Assembly (NCBI GenBank): GCA_035532735.1
Contig: DATKQM010000044.1
Location: forward strand, 1-36,037
Reading direction: 5' to 3'
Source of the DNA: Chersky-840 sp035532735
GTDB lineage: Bacteria > Actinomycetota > Acidimicrobiia > Acidimicrobiales > UBA8190
DNA: 36,037 nt
The notes beneath the pieces are model-generated. The model ran no database searches and was not told the DNA's origin. It saw only the letters and a list, made by a program, of their open reading frames with translations. A program made the position numbers and the translations under genes. Below are positions 24,652 through 32,109 of the stretch, piece by piece (the stretch's first letter is position 1; every line of letters starts with the position of its first letter).

Positions 24652-24688
24652 CGTAGGCGGCGGCGGCCCGCCTCCCGGACCGCCTACG
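24652..24688 (-). terminator. Hairpin overlapping the end of the hypothetical gene
   Basis: CGTAGGCGG at 24652-24660 and CCGCCTACG at 24680-24688 are perfect complements with a 19-base loop that is itself G+C-rich. The stop codon of the gene at 24684 lies in the right arm. It could end or attenuate transcription before the methyltransferase. No T-run follows. Confidence 0.5.
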
Positions 24689-25412
24689 AGGCGACGAGCG
24701 GCCTCACGAGGCGCATGACCCGATCGAGCGCGCACATATACGCCCGGTGGGCACCGGGCGTGCCGTCGCGCGCCGCGACGGCATAGGTGGCGTGCAGCCA
24801 CCGGTGTGCATCGATCCCGTCGGGGTCCCCCGCGAACCCCTCGTCTTCGTCGATCTCGCACAGGAGCCAGTAGAGGTCGCGCGCGTCGAGCTGGTCGAAC
24901 AGCTGCACCAGGGTTTCGAGATGCGCATCGGCATCGGCGCGCTCGGACCCTTCGGCCGAACCATAGCCGTGCACGGGCGCGAGATGACGCCCCCGCCCCC
25001 GCTCCTCGTATCCGAGGACGAGTAACGCTCCCACCCGTCCGAATCGCTGAACGACCGCGGCACGAGCGGCGGGTGAGGCGTCGGGCCCGCCCAGCAGGGC
25101 CAGGGCCGTCGTGCAGTCGCCGAGCACGGTCTCGGCTCGCAATCCGAGCTGGTCGGCGTCCTCGCTCGCCATGGCCTGTCGGATCAGTTCGGTGGCCCGT
25201 CGCGTCCGGCTTCCCGGCCGTCGGACCCCGACACCCTGGGGCGGGCGCTGCGGCCCCGCGTCGGAGCGATCAGGAGCAACACTGAGCGCGTCGTCGGACA
25301 CGGCGGGCGTACTCGGGTGCCCGGCCCGGCACCACGGGGACTGGTCGGACACGAGGTTGGCACACGGTCGACCCGTGGTCGTGAACACAAAGCCACACGT
25401 TCTCGTCGCCAT
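24684..25412 (-). CDS. Hypothetical protein with N-terminal Cys/His cluster
   Basis: I do not recognise this family. From ATG 25412 the product is 242 residues. The start, TRTCGFVFTTTGRPCANLVS and then WCRAGH, has three Cys and one His spaced like a small zinc-binding knuckle. The rest is mostly helical (ATELIRQAMASEDADQLGLR, LETLVQLFDQLDARDLYWLL, AYMCALDRVMRLVRPLV), with no signal or membrane segment. ATG 25412 lacks a clear ribosome-binding site; ATG 25469 would add 19 residues. The open frame continues to 25850, but that part is Arg/Pro-rich and not convincing. It lies upstream of the methyltransferase on the same strand, with a hairpin between. Confidence 0.55.
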   Translation of the reverse strand: MATRTCGFVFTTTGRPCANLVSDQSPWCRAGHPSTPAVSDDALSVAPDRSDAGPQRPPQGVGVRRPGSRTRRATELIRQAMASEDADQLGLRAETVLGDCTTALALLGGPDASPAARAAVVQRFGRVGALLVLGYEERGRGRHLAPVHGYGSAEGSERADADAHLETLVQLFDQLDARDLYWLLCEIDEDEGFAGDPDGIDAHRWLHATYAVAARDGTPGAHRAYMCALDRVMRLVRPLVAS

Positions 25413-25895
25413 GACTGTGCCCGCGTCGGGTCGGGTACCTCGTGCACCTGTCTCCGACCGATTGGTCATGCATGCCTGTCGGCATCTCGAGCACCGTTCT
25501 TCATCCAGGGCAACACAATCTCCGACCAAGGCGCCACGTCGGAGAAGCCTCGTCCGATCCACCCCTCCCCCGGGCGCGGAGACGACACGCGCTCGCGCCA
25601 TCGCCGATAGCCCGATCGCCTCAATGGCGAGCACTGGCCGTGTTCCCTCATCGCCAGGCGTTGGCCGTGTCGACTCGAACCAGCTCCAACTAGGCCTGTC
25701 CCGTGCCGCGGACACATCGCCAGACCCTTCTCGGGGAGCTCTCGACTCGCACCGCCTTGAAGGGCCTGTGACCAGGAAAAATGTCCTCCGTGCGCCTACA
25801 GGGGTCCCCCCCCGGGGGGGCGTGGGCCCGAAGGGGTCACTCCCCTGCACAGACCAAGGCTAAGGCCGAGGGCCGGCACAGCCGATGGAGTCCTG
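25413..25895. other. Intergenic region between divergent genes
   Basis: This stretch of about 480 bases shows no convincing gene. It should hold promoters for the hypothetical gene (minus) and the diguanylate cyclase (plus). A G4-T-C8-G7 run at 25801-25820 forms an almost loop-free palindrome. A good ribosome-binding site, GGAG at 25887-25890, serves GTG 25896. No riboswitch was recognised. Confidence 0.45.
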
Positions 25896-27137
25896 GTGAT
25901 CGAATCGCGCGGTTTGCTCGACATAGCTGTCTGGCTTCCTGACGCGGTCGTCGTTGTTGACGCCTCTGCCCGACTGATTTGGGCCAACGACGCCGCGGAA
26001 CGGTTGTTCGGAGTCGATAGCACGCGCCTGGCCGGAGTCGACGGGCTCGACTTCTTGCACCCTGACGACCAGGAGGTCGCCGCGGTGGCGCTGACGAGCA
26101 TCCAGGGCAAGGCGGTGGGGACTCCCATCGAGCTTCGGATCCGCACGCCCGAAGGTTGGAAACTCGTCGAGGTCATCGGCGCCAATCTCCTCGACCGGCC
26201 CGCGGTCAATGGACTCGTGCTGTGCCTTCGCGACCTGACGCAGCGACGCCGTTGGGAGATCGCTGGTGACGAAGTAGGGAAGTTCCGAGCCATCGTCCAC
26301 AACTCCACCAGCGTGATCATGCTGTTGGACGCTTCGGGTCGCATCGAAGCGGTCAGCGCGGCGATCACCAGACTTCTCGGCCACGACCAGGAGCTCGTCG
26401 AAGGCAGGCCCCTGGTGGAATTTGCCGCCTCCCACGATCGCGGGAGCCTGGCGGCGGCATTGTCGCGATCGATCGACGTCCCTTCGTTCAGCCGAGCGCC
26501 CACCGTCGTCGAGGTCGAGCTCATGCGCCGAGGTGGGAACGAATCGGTCCCGTTCGAGTTGAGCATCGTCAACCTCCTCGACGACCCGACCGTGAACGGC
26601 CTCGTCGTGTCCGGGCACGACATCACCCAGTTGCGTGCCACCAGGGACGCCCTTGACGAGCTGACGACATTCGACCCTCTCACGGGTCTCGCCAACCGGG
26701 TCACGCTGCGGGCACACGTCGAACGTTGCCTGGGCAACCCCACGACCGCCGTGGTGTTCATCGACCTCAATGGGTTCCGGCCCATCAACGACGAGCACGG
26801 CCGAGCGACGGGCGACGAGATCCTGCGCCGGGTGGCGGCACGCCTCGAGGCGTCGGTTCGCAAAGGCGACGTCGTGGCCCGGTACGGGGGAGACGAATTC
26901 GTGGTGGTCGCCGCGATCCGCGACCCCGAGGAGCTCCGGGCGTTGGCGGCACGGCTCGCCGAGGGCATCCAACGCCCCATCGAGCTGCCCGAGGGCACGT
27001 TCCGGTTGACCGCCAGTGTGGGCCTTGCCCACCCCGGCCCCGGCGACACCGCCGCTACGCTGCTAGGTCGGGCCGACACCGCCATGTACATCGCCAAACA
27101 ACACGCCGAGGGCGGCGGGCCCTACCCCCAGCAGTAG
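25896..27137 (+). CDS. PAS-PAS-GGDEF diguanylate cyclase
   Basis: The 413-residue protein has a first PAS domain (about 8-120; WLPDAVVVVDASARLIWAND), a second PAS domain (about 130-245; IVHNSTSVIMLLDASGRIEA), and a GGDEF domain (about 255-405). The active site is intact: GGDEF at 331-335 within ARYGGDEFVVVA. An inhibitory-site RxxD is present as RKGD at 322-325, five residues before GGDEF, so product inhibition is likely. The product should make cyclic di-GMP in the cytoplasm in response to a PAS-bound signal. There is no membrane span. GTG 25896 has GGAG five bases upstream. No EAL domain is attached, and no c-di-GMP effector is visible nearby. Confidence 0.92.
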   Translation: MIESRGLLDIAVWLPDAVVVVDASARLIWANDAAERLFGVDSTRLAGVDGLDFLHPDDQEVAAVALTSIQGKAVGTPIELRIRTPEGWKLVEVIGANLLDRPAVNGLVLCLRDLTQRRRWEIAGDEVGKFRAIVHNSTSVIMLLDASGRIEAVSAAITRLLGHDQELVEGRPLVEFAASHDRGSLAAALSRSIDVPSFSRAPTVVEVELMRRGGNESVPFELSIVNLLDDPTVNGLVVSGHDITQLRATRDALDELTTFDPLTGLANRVTLRAHVERCLGNPTTAVVFIDLNGFRPINDEHGRATGDEILRRVAARLEASVRKGDVVARYGGDEFVVVAAIRDPEELRALAARLAEGIQRPIELPEGTFRLTASVGLAHPGPGDTAATLLGRADTAMYIAKQHAEGGGPYPQQ

Positions 27138-27154
27138 CGCACGCCCCGACCCCG

Positions 27155-28345
27155 TCACGAGCCCCACAGCTGCTCGCCGAGACGGAGCAGGCCGGCGAGG
27201 TCGTAGACGTCGGTCTCGAAGTAGGGAATGCTCACGAGCGCTTCAGGCACTGTGGCCAGCTCCGCCTGTTGCTCGGCCTCGCGTTGGGCGACCACCCGGT
27301 AGTCGAGATAGCTCCGCCCGACCTCCGACAGCACGCGCCCGATCTGACTGACATCACCCGAGCGGACCTTGGGGGCGAGGGCGTCGGCAAGCTCGTCGGC
27401 CCGGTCCCGGAGCTTCTCGGCGACTGCGGCGCCGTGGGGATCGCGCAGGTAGGCGGGGAGGACCTTGTTCAAGACGATGGCCCCGAGGTGCAAGCGACGG
27501 TCCTTGAGCGCCTGGGCGAAGAACTCCGCCTCGCGCAGGGGGACCGCCTCGAGGGTGGACACCACGATGAACGAGGTGCGTCGGTCCGCCATGAGGCGGT
27601 GTACGGCGTGCGCCCGTTCGACGAACCCGTCGTACATGGACTGGAAGAGGACGAAGAACTGGGCGACGTCTTCGAGGAATTGTGTTCCGAGGATCCGGTC
27701 GGCGATTTGGTAGAAGGGTTTCGATGCGAGGTTCACGAGCCTCGAGCGGTACGGCACGATGAGCCAGCGCAGCAGTCGGCTCGAGAAGAACTCGGCCATC
27801 CGCTCGGGGGCGTCGAGAAAGTCGAGCGCGTTGCGCGTGGGCGGGGTGTCCACCACGATCAGGTCGTAGTTCCCCCCGGCGTGGATCTCGAACAGCCGCT
27901 CCATGGCGATGTAGTCGTGGCTCTGGACGAAGCGCGAGGAGATGTTGAGGTAGAGCGGGTTCGACAGGATCTCGTCCCGGGTGCGGTCGTCGGGGGCATG
28001 CAGCCGAATCAGAGAGTCCCAGGACTCCTTGGTGTCGAGCATGGCCGCCCACAGCTCACCCCTCGGCTTCACCCCGGCGGCGAGGAACGACTCCTCGGGG
28101 ACGCGCCGCTCGGTGTTGCCGATCCCTTCGAGACCTAACGCGTCGGCCAGGCGTCGAGCGGGGTCCACGGTGAGCACGAGCACCTTACCCCCGAGGTGCG
28201 CGGCCGCCATGGCGGCGGCCGCGGCCGCGGTGGTGGTCTTTCCCACTCCTCCGGGCCCACACGCCACGACGATCTCCTTCGACGCCATGAGACCGTCGAG
28301 CGACGCCCGGCGCGGCTCGCTCTCGGCGGGGCTCTGCCTGGCCAT
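27155..28345 (-). CDS. ArsA/Get3-like ATPase, second subunit of a pair
   Basis: The 396-residue protein belongs to the ArsA/Get3 deviant-Walker ATPases. The P-loop is CGPGGVGKTT at residues 29-38; position 31, normally the signature Lys, is Pro. Other motifs are VLTVDPARRLADALG, the switch-like VVDTPPTRNALDFLD and VLNKVLPAYLRDPHG. It is paired with the next ATPase on the same strand, joined by a TAATG one-base overlap. The pair resembles the mycobacterial Rv3679-Rv3680 ATPases (Bag proteins), which form a complex linked to reductive stress and glycerol metabolism. Here WhiB4 is not adjacent, though a WhiB gene lies 11 kb away. The function is inferred from the family. Confidence 0.87.
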   Translation of the reverse strand: MARQSPAESEPRRASLDGLMASKEIVVACGPGGVGKTTTAAAAAAMAAAHLGGKVLVLTVDPARRLADALGLEGIGNTERRVPEESFLAAGVKPRGELWAAMLDTKESWDSLIRLHAPDDRTRDEILSNPLYLNISSRFVQSHDYIAMERLFEIHAGGNYDLIVVDTPPTRNALDFLDAPERMAEFFSSRLLRWLIVPYRSRLVNLASKPFYQIADRILGTQFLEDVAQFFVLFQSMYDGFVERAHAVHRLMADRRTSFIVVSTLEAVPLREAEFFAQALKDRRLHLGAIVLNKVLPAYLRDPHGAAVAEKLRDRADELADALAPKVRSGDVSQIGRVLSEVGRSYLDYRVVAQREAEQQAELATVPEALVSIPYFETDVYDLAGLLRLGEQLWGS

Positions 28346-29325
28346 TACGAGGCCAGCTCCTCGCCCAGGGACAGGGCCACCTGGCGCAACGTCCGCAAGC
28401 CGTGCAGACGGGTGAAGAGGAAGGGCAGGTACATCATCGGGACGGCAGGGTCGATGCCACTGCGCAACCGCTCGAGATGCTCTGCACGCGTGCGGCGCAA
28501 GGTGACGGCGAGTCGGGCTGCGTCGAGCACCGGCCGGGGGTCGTCAGAGACGAGCTTCTTGAGCTCGGCCGAGGTCGCCGGTCGGCACAACTCGTTGAAG
28601 ACCGTCTCTTCGCTGCGCCCGAACAACTCGGGGAGGACCCGGTTCACGATCACCGCGGCGAGCTCGACCGACGTCTCGGTAGCGACCTTTCCGGCCAATT
28701 CGATCGTCTCGTTGACCGGCATCTCCTCGGGCGTGGTAACGATCACGAGTCCCGTCGTGGCCGGATCGGAGAGGATGTCGAGAATCCAATCGGTCTGGGA
28801 GCGGATCAGCCCGACCTTGACGAGGTCGTTGATCGCCTGGGGTGCAGCGAGTTGCCCGACGATGTGGCCCGTGGCGGACGCGTCGACGACAACGAGGTCG
28901 TAGTGACGCTCACGTACCTCGTAACAGAACTTCCCTACGGTGAGGATCTCCCGCACGCCCGGAGCAGCGGTGGCAACGAAGTCGAACGCCTTGGCCAACG
29001 GCCCGATCCGGCCCACCACGGGGATGCGCAGATTGAGCCGGAGGTATTCACGAAGCGACGCCTCGGTGTCCATCGACATGGCCCATAAGGACGGGAACAC
29101 CTCGCGCGCCGCGAAATTGGTGGGGCCGGTCTCGAAGTAGGCGGCCACATCACCTTTGGCATCCATCTCGCACACGAGCGTACGCCGGCCGTGCTCGGCG
29201 GCATACAACGCCAGTCCGGCGGCAACCGTCGTCTTGCCGACCCCACCCTTCCCCGTGACGAACAGAAGACGGCGGTCGAGTAGTCCGACCATCTGGCGCT
29301 CGGCGGTGCTCACGGGTGCCACCAC
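28345..29325 (-). CDS. ArsA/Get3-like ATPase, first subunit of a pair
   Basis: The 326-residue protein has the canonical deviant Walker A, TGKGGVGKTT, with signature Lys26 and P-loop Lys31. It also has LVCEMDAKGDVAAYF, LVVVDASATGHIVGQLAAPQ and VIVTTPEEMPVNE. It is therefore the member with the complete ArsA active site, while its partner lacks the signature Lys. It probably forms a heterocomplex with the product of the downstream gene. GTG 29325 is the first start; ATG 29292 (MVGLLDRRLL) would start nearer the conserved core. The DUF3107 gene lies upstream on the same strand, separated by a 13-base repeat array. Confidence 0.87.
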   Translation of the reverse strand: MVAPVSTAERQMVGLLDRRLLFVTGKGGVGKTTVAAGLALYAAEHGRRTLVCEMDAKGDVAAYFETGPTNFAAREVFPSLWAMSMDTEASLREYLRLNLRIPVVGRIGPLAKAFDFVATAAPGVREILTVGKFCYEVRERHYDLVVVDASATGHIVGQLAAPQAINDLVKVGLIRSQTDWILDILSDPATTGLVIVTTPEEMPVNETIELAGKVATETSVELAAVIVNRVLPELFGRSEETVFNELCRPATSAELKKLVSDDPRPVLDAARLAVTLRRTRAEHLERLRSGIDPAVPMMYLPFLFTRLHGLRTLRQVALSLGEELAS

Positions 29326-29333
29326 CGCCCCTT

Positions 29334-29393
29334 CGGGTCAGGGATCCGGCTCAGGAATCCGGTTCAGAGGATCCGGCTCAGGGAGTCGGGTCA
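29334..29393 (-). repeat. 13-14-base imperfect repeat array at a gene end
   Basis: On the plus strand the array reads GGGATCCGGCTCA (29341-29353), GGAATCCGGTTCA (29354-29366), GAGGATCCGGCTCA (29367-29380) and GGGAGTCGGGTCA (29381-29393), with a partial CGGGTCA at 29334-29340. On the minus strand each unit starts TGA, and the first (29393-29391) is the DUF3107 stop. The array fills most of the gap between DUF3107 and the ArsA pair. Confidence 0.75.
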
Positions 29394-29627
29394 GGGGGCG
29401 CCGAAACCGACCCGGCGCTCGTGGGTCGGGGCCCCTACCTCGACATAGGCGACTTTGGCCACCGGAATGGCAACACGGCGACCCTTGCGGTCGGTGAGCC
29501 ACAGCACCCCTGATTCTCCGACCAGCGATGACTCGATGTCGGCGATCACCGCCTCGCGATCGGCGTCGTCGTCCAATTCGACCTCGAGCTCCTTGGCGCT
29601 CTGTACGATCCCGATGCGCACGTCCAC
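29391..29627 (-). CDS. DUF3107 family protein
   Basis: The 78-residue protein matches the small actinobacterial DUF3107 family (function unknown). It begins MDVRIGIVQSAKELEVELDD, has the central ESGVLWLTDRKGRRVAIPVAK, and ends AYVEVGAP and a short basic tail. GTG 29627 is chosen because the family starts directly at the (D/E)VRIGV motif; GGAGG lies about 12 bases upstream, a long spacing. An alternative GTG is at 29621. The open frame extends to 29825, but that part is not conserved-looking. It is upstream of the ArsA-like pair on the same strand and divergent from the dNTPase gene. Confidence 0.88.
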   Translation of the reverse strand: MDVRIGIVQSAKELEVELDDDADREAVIADIESSLVGESGVLWLTDRKGRRVAIPVAKVAYVEVGAPTHERRVGFGAP

Positions 29628-29706
29628 CTCTGTCTCGCTCCTCCGATCGAACCGGCCGGGGGCCGGACGGCCAACGACCATACAGCTCTGCGCCACACTA
29701 AAGCCC

Positions 29707-30864
29707 ATGGAGCCAACCCCCGTCGCGCCGACCGAGCGGGGTCGTCGCTGGGCGGCCACCATGACGGGCCACGGCGGCCAGGGCCTGCGCACGGCCCATG
29801 CCGACTCCTCCGCCAGCCTGGGCATCGATGCCGAGGGCCAGCCCTACGGGCGCTCCGAGCGCGAAGAGGCCGAAGACCAGGTGCTCGCACCGGGGGCGAC
29901 CCGGGCCACGGCCGGGGGTCGACGCGCCGCTCCCGAGGGGCCCGACCCGTGGCGGACGTGTTTCGAGCGGGACCGGGACCGCATCTTGCATTCGGCGGCC
30001 TTCCGGCGACTGGCGGGAAAGACTCAGGTCTTCGTCTTCCCCGCCGACCATCAACGGACCCGGCTCAGCCACGCCCTCGAGGTGGCCCAGGTGGCGACCG
30101 GGATCGCCCAGGCGTGCCGACTGAACGTGGCGTTGACCGAAGCCATCGCCCTGGGACATGACTGCGGGCATGGTCCGGGTGGGCACATGAGCGAGGACGC
30201 ACTCGGGATCTTCCTCCCAGGGGGCTTCGATCACGCCGTCTGGGGCGCGGATGTCTCGGTGGCAAACCTGAACCTTTGCCAGGAGACACTCGACGGCATC
30301 CGCAACCACTCCTGGTCGCGTCCTGCGCCCGCCACTCCGGAGGGCGAGGTGGTGAGTTGGGCGGACCGGATCGCGTACCTGTGCCACGACTGGGAGGACG
30401 CCGTCTCGGCCGGGATCGTCACCCCGACACTTCTTCCCGACATCGTGCTCGGGCTCTGCGGCGAGACCCGATCGCGACAACTGCGCACCTTCATCGAAGG
30501 GACGGTACGCTCCACACTGCGCAGCGGCAGGGTGGGGATGGACGAGGAGCTGGCCGAGGCTCTCGCCGCCTTCCGGCAGTGCAACTACGAGCACATCTAC
30601 CTCCGCCCGGCATCGGTGACACAAGGCGAGTCGGTGGTGTCGATGTTGCGCGCCCTGGTCGCACACTTCACCGACCAACCCAACCTCATCCCCGGCGTGC
30701 GAAGCGGCGGAGGCCTGGCCGGGGGCAGCGAGGGCGCGGTGTTCGAGGCGGTCGCGTACGTGGCGGGGATGACCGATCGCTTCGCGGTGGGCATCGCCGT
30801 GTCTGATCTCGGATGGGACCGGGACAGGCTTCCCCGCGGCGTCGACTACCTCACCGGACGTTGA
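29707..30864 (+). CDS. dgt: dGTPase-type deoxynucleoside triphosphate triphosphohydrolase
   Basis: The 385-residue HD-domain protein belongs to the Dgt/dNTPase family, which splits dNTPs into nucleoside and triphosphate. The signature RILHSAAFRRLAGKTQVFVF, the metal-binding RLSHALEVAQVATGIA (His), and GHDCGHGPGGH (HD pair) are present. The later Asp is in VVSWADRIAYLCHDWEDA, typical for the family. ATG 29707 has no clear ribosome-binding site; ATG 29761 (MTGHGGQG) is an alternative, and the first 55 residues are poorly conserved. It is convergent with mrp, and their 3' ends overlap by 14 bases. It lies next to Fe-S assembly genes but has no obvious tie to them. Confidence 0.9.
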   Translation: MEPTPVAPTERGRRWAATMTGHGGQGLRTAHADSSASLGIDAEGQPYGRSEREEAEDQVLAPGATRATAGGRRAAPEGPDPWRTCFERDRDRILHSAAFRRLAGKTQVFVFPADHQRTRLSHALEVAQVATGIAQACRLNVALTEAIALGHDCGHGPGGHMSEDALGIFLPGGFDHAVWGADVSVANLNLCQETLDGIRNHSWSRPAPATPEGEVVSWADRIAYLCHDWEDAVSAGIVTPTLLPDIVLGLCGETRSRQLRTFIEGTVRSTLRSGRVGMDEELAEALAAFRQCNYEHIYLRPASVTQGESVVSMLRALVAHFTDQPNLIPGVRSGGGLAGGSEGAVFEAVAYVAGMTDRFAVGIAVSDLGWDRDRLPRGVDYLTGR

Positions 30865-32038
30865 GCTCCCGTCGATAGATGCGAGCCGGTCCGAGCTCCT
30901 CGAGGCGGGTCGCTAGAGCGTCGAAAGCCCGGGCGGCTTCGCCACCGGGATCCGACACGCGCACCGGCACGCCGATGTCGCCGCCGACGCGGAGGTCGGG
31001 GACAAGCGGTACCTGGCCCAGCAGCGGCACCTCGAGATCGTCGGCGAGCGCCTGGCCGCCACCGGCGCCGAAGAGCTCGTAGCGGGTGCCGTCGTCGCCG
31101 GTGAACCACGAGAGGTTCTCCACGACGCCTCGCACCGCCAGCTTGAGCTTCTTGGCCGCGTAGGCAGAGCGTTGGGCGACTCGCTGCGCGGCCGCCTGTG
31201 GAGTCGTCACCACCACGATCTCAGTGCGAGGGAGATATTGGCCCAACGAAAGGGTCACGTCGCCGGTCCCCGGGGGCATGTCGATGAGGAGGAAGTCGGG
31301 CTCTCCCCAATACGAGTCGACGAGAAACTGTTCGAGCGCTTTGTGCAGCATGGGACCACGCCAGATCACAGGCTGCTCGTCGGGGACGAAGAAGCCCATC
31401 GACAGACAGCGCACCCCGTGGACCACCGGCGGCACGAGGAGGTCGTCGAGGGCGACGGGGCCCCGGGTCACACCGAGCATCTTCGGGACCGAGAAGCCAT
31501 AGACATCGGCGTCGAGCAGCCCGACGTCATAGCCCCGCGCCGCCAACGCCACGGCCAGGTTCACGGTGACCGACGACTTGCCGACACCACCTTTACCCGA
31601 TGAGATCCCCACCACCCGGGTACGCGATCCCGGTGCCATGAAGCGATTGGGTCGCCCGGCCTCGTGCCCGAGCGGTGCGGGGGGCCCATCAGCCCCATGC
31701 GCATGGGCAGGGCGGGCCGTGGGGATCGTTTCGACCGGTTCGCCCCCGGACCCGAGGGCCAGCCGGCGATGGAGCTCCTGACGCTCCTCGCCGGTCATGG
31801 TGGCGACTTCGACCTTCACCTCACCCATGCCGGGCAGGGCTCCCACGCTCCGGACGATCTGGTCGACCAGTTCGTCGGCCGTGGGCCACTTCTCGACAGG
31901 CAGCGCCAGCACCACTGACGCCTGGCGGCGACCCGATCGAACCGAACGCACCATCCCGAGCTCCCCGAGGCCGCGACGCAAGGTCGGGTCCTCCACGGCC
32001 GCGGCGGCGGCGAGCACTTCGGCATCGGTCGGGGCCAC
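30851..32038 (-). CDS. mrp: Mrp/ApbC-family Fe-S carrier ATPase
   Basis: The 395-residue protein has an N-terminal MIP18-like domain (about 1-95; DPTLRRGLGELGMVRSVRSG) and then a P-loop domain with VGISSGKGGVGKSSVTVNLA near residue 150, LLDADVYGFSVPKMLG, and LLIDMPPGTGDVTLSLGQYL. Mrp proteins bind and transfer [4Fe-4S] clusters. The C-terminal cluster-binding CPxC, normally in an ENMSYFxCPxC context, is missing: here the segment reads ENLSWFTGDDGTRYELFGAGGG-like. GTG 32038 has GAGAGG four bases upstream. It is divergent from the SufR-like regulator across 71 bases that contain a perfect palindrome. Confidence 0.88.
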   Translation of the reverse strand: MAPTDAEVLAAAAAVEDPTLRRGLGELGMVRSVRSGRRQASVVLALPVEKWPTADELVDQIVRSVGALPGMGEVKVEVATMTGEERQELHRRLALGSGGEPVETIPTARPAHAHGADGPPAPLGHEAGRPNRFMAPGSRTRVVGISSGKGGVGKSSVTVNLAVALAARGYDVGLLDADVYGFSVPKMLGVTRGPVALDDLLVPPVVHGVRCLSMGFFVPDEQPVIWRGPMLHKALEQFLVDSYWGEPDFLLIDMPPGTGDVTLSLGQYLPRTEIVVVTTPQAAAQRVAQRSAYAAKKLKLAVRGVVENLSWFTGDDGTRYELFGAGGGQALADDLEVPLLGQVPLVPDLRVGGDIGVPVRVSDPGGEAARAFDALATRLEELGPARIYRRELNVR

Positions 32039-32092
32039 GGCGCCTCTCTCGGAAAGGGTCCGGCGGCGCGACCAGGGATTACGCCGCGCTCA

Positions 32093-32109
32093 ACCGGTAG
32101 ACTACCGGT
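32093..32109. promoter_or_regulatory. Perfect 17-base palindrome, likely operator
   Basis: ACCGGTAG (32093-32100), a central A, and CTACCGGT (32102-32109) form a perfect inverted repeat in the 71-base gap between mrp and the regulator. It ends one base before the GTG start at 32110. TAGACT (32098-32103) at its centre could serve as a -10 for a leaderless mRNA. An autoregulatory site for the divergent pair is the natural reading. Confidence 0.7.

Noticed and set aside
25413..25850. N-terminal extension of the unknown gene on the minus strand
   Set aside because: The extension is Arg/Pro/Ser-rich, not like the body of the protein, and covers the likely promoter region of the divergent cyclase.
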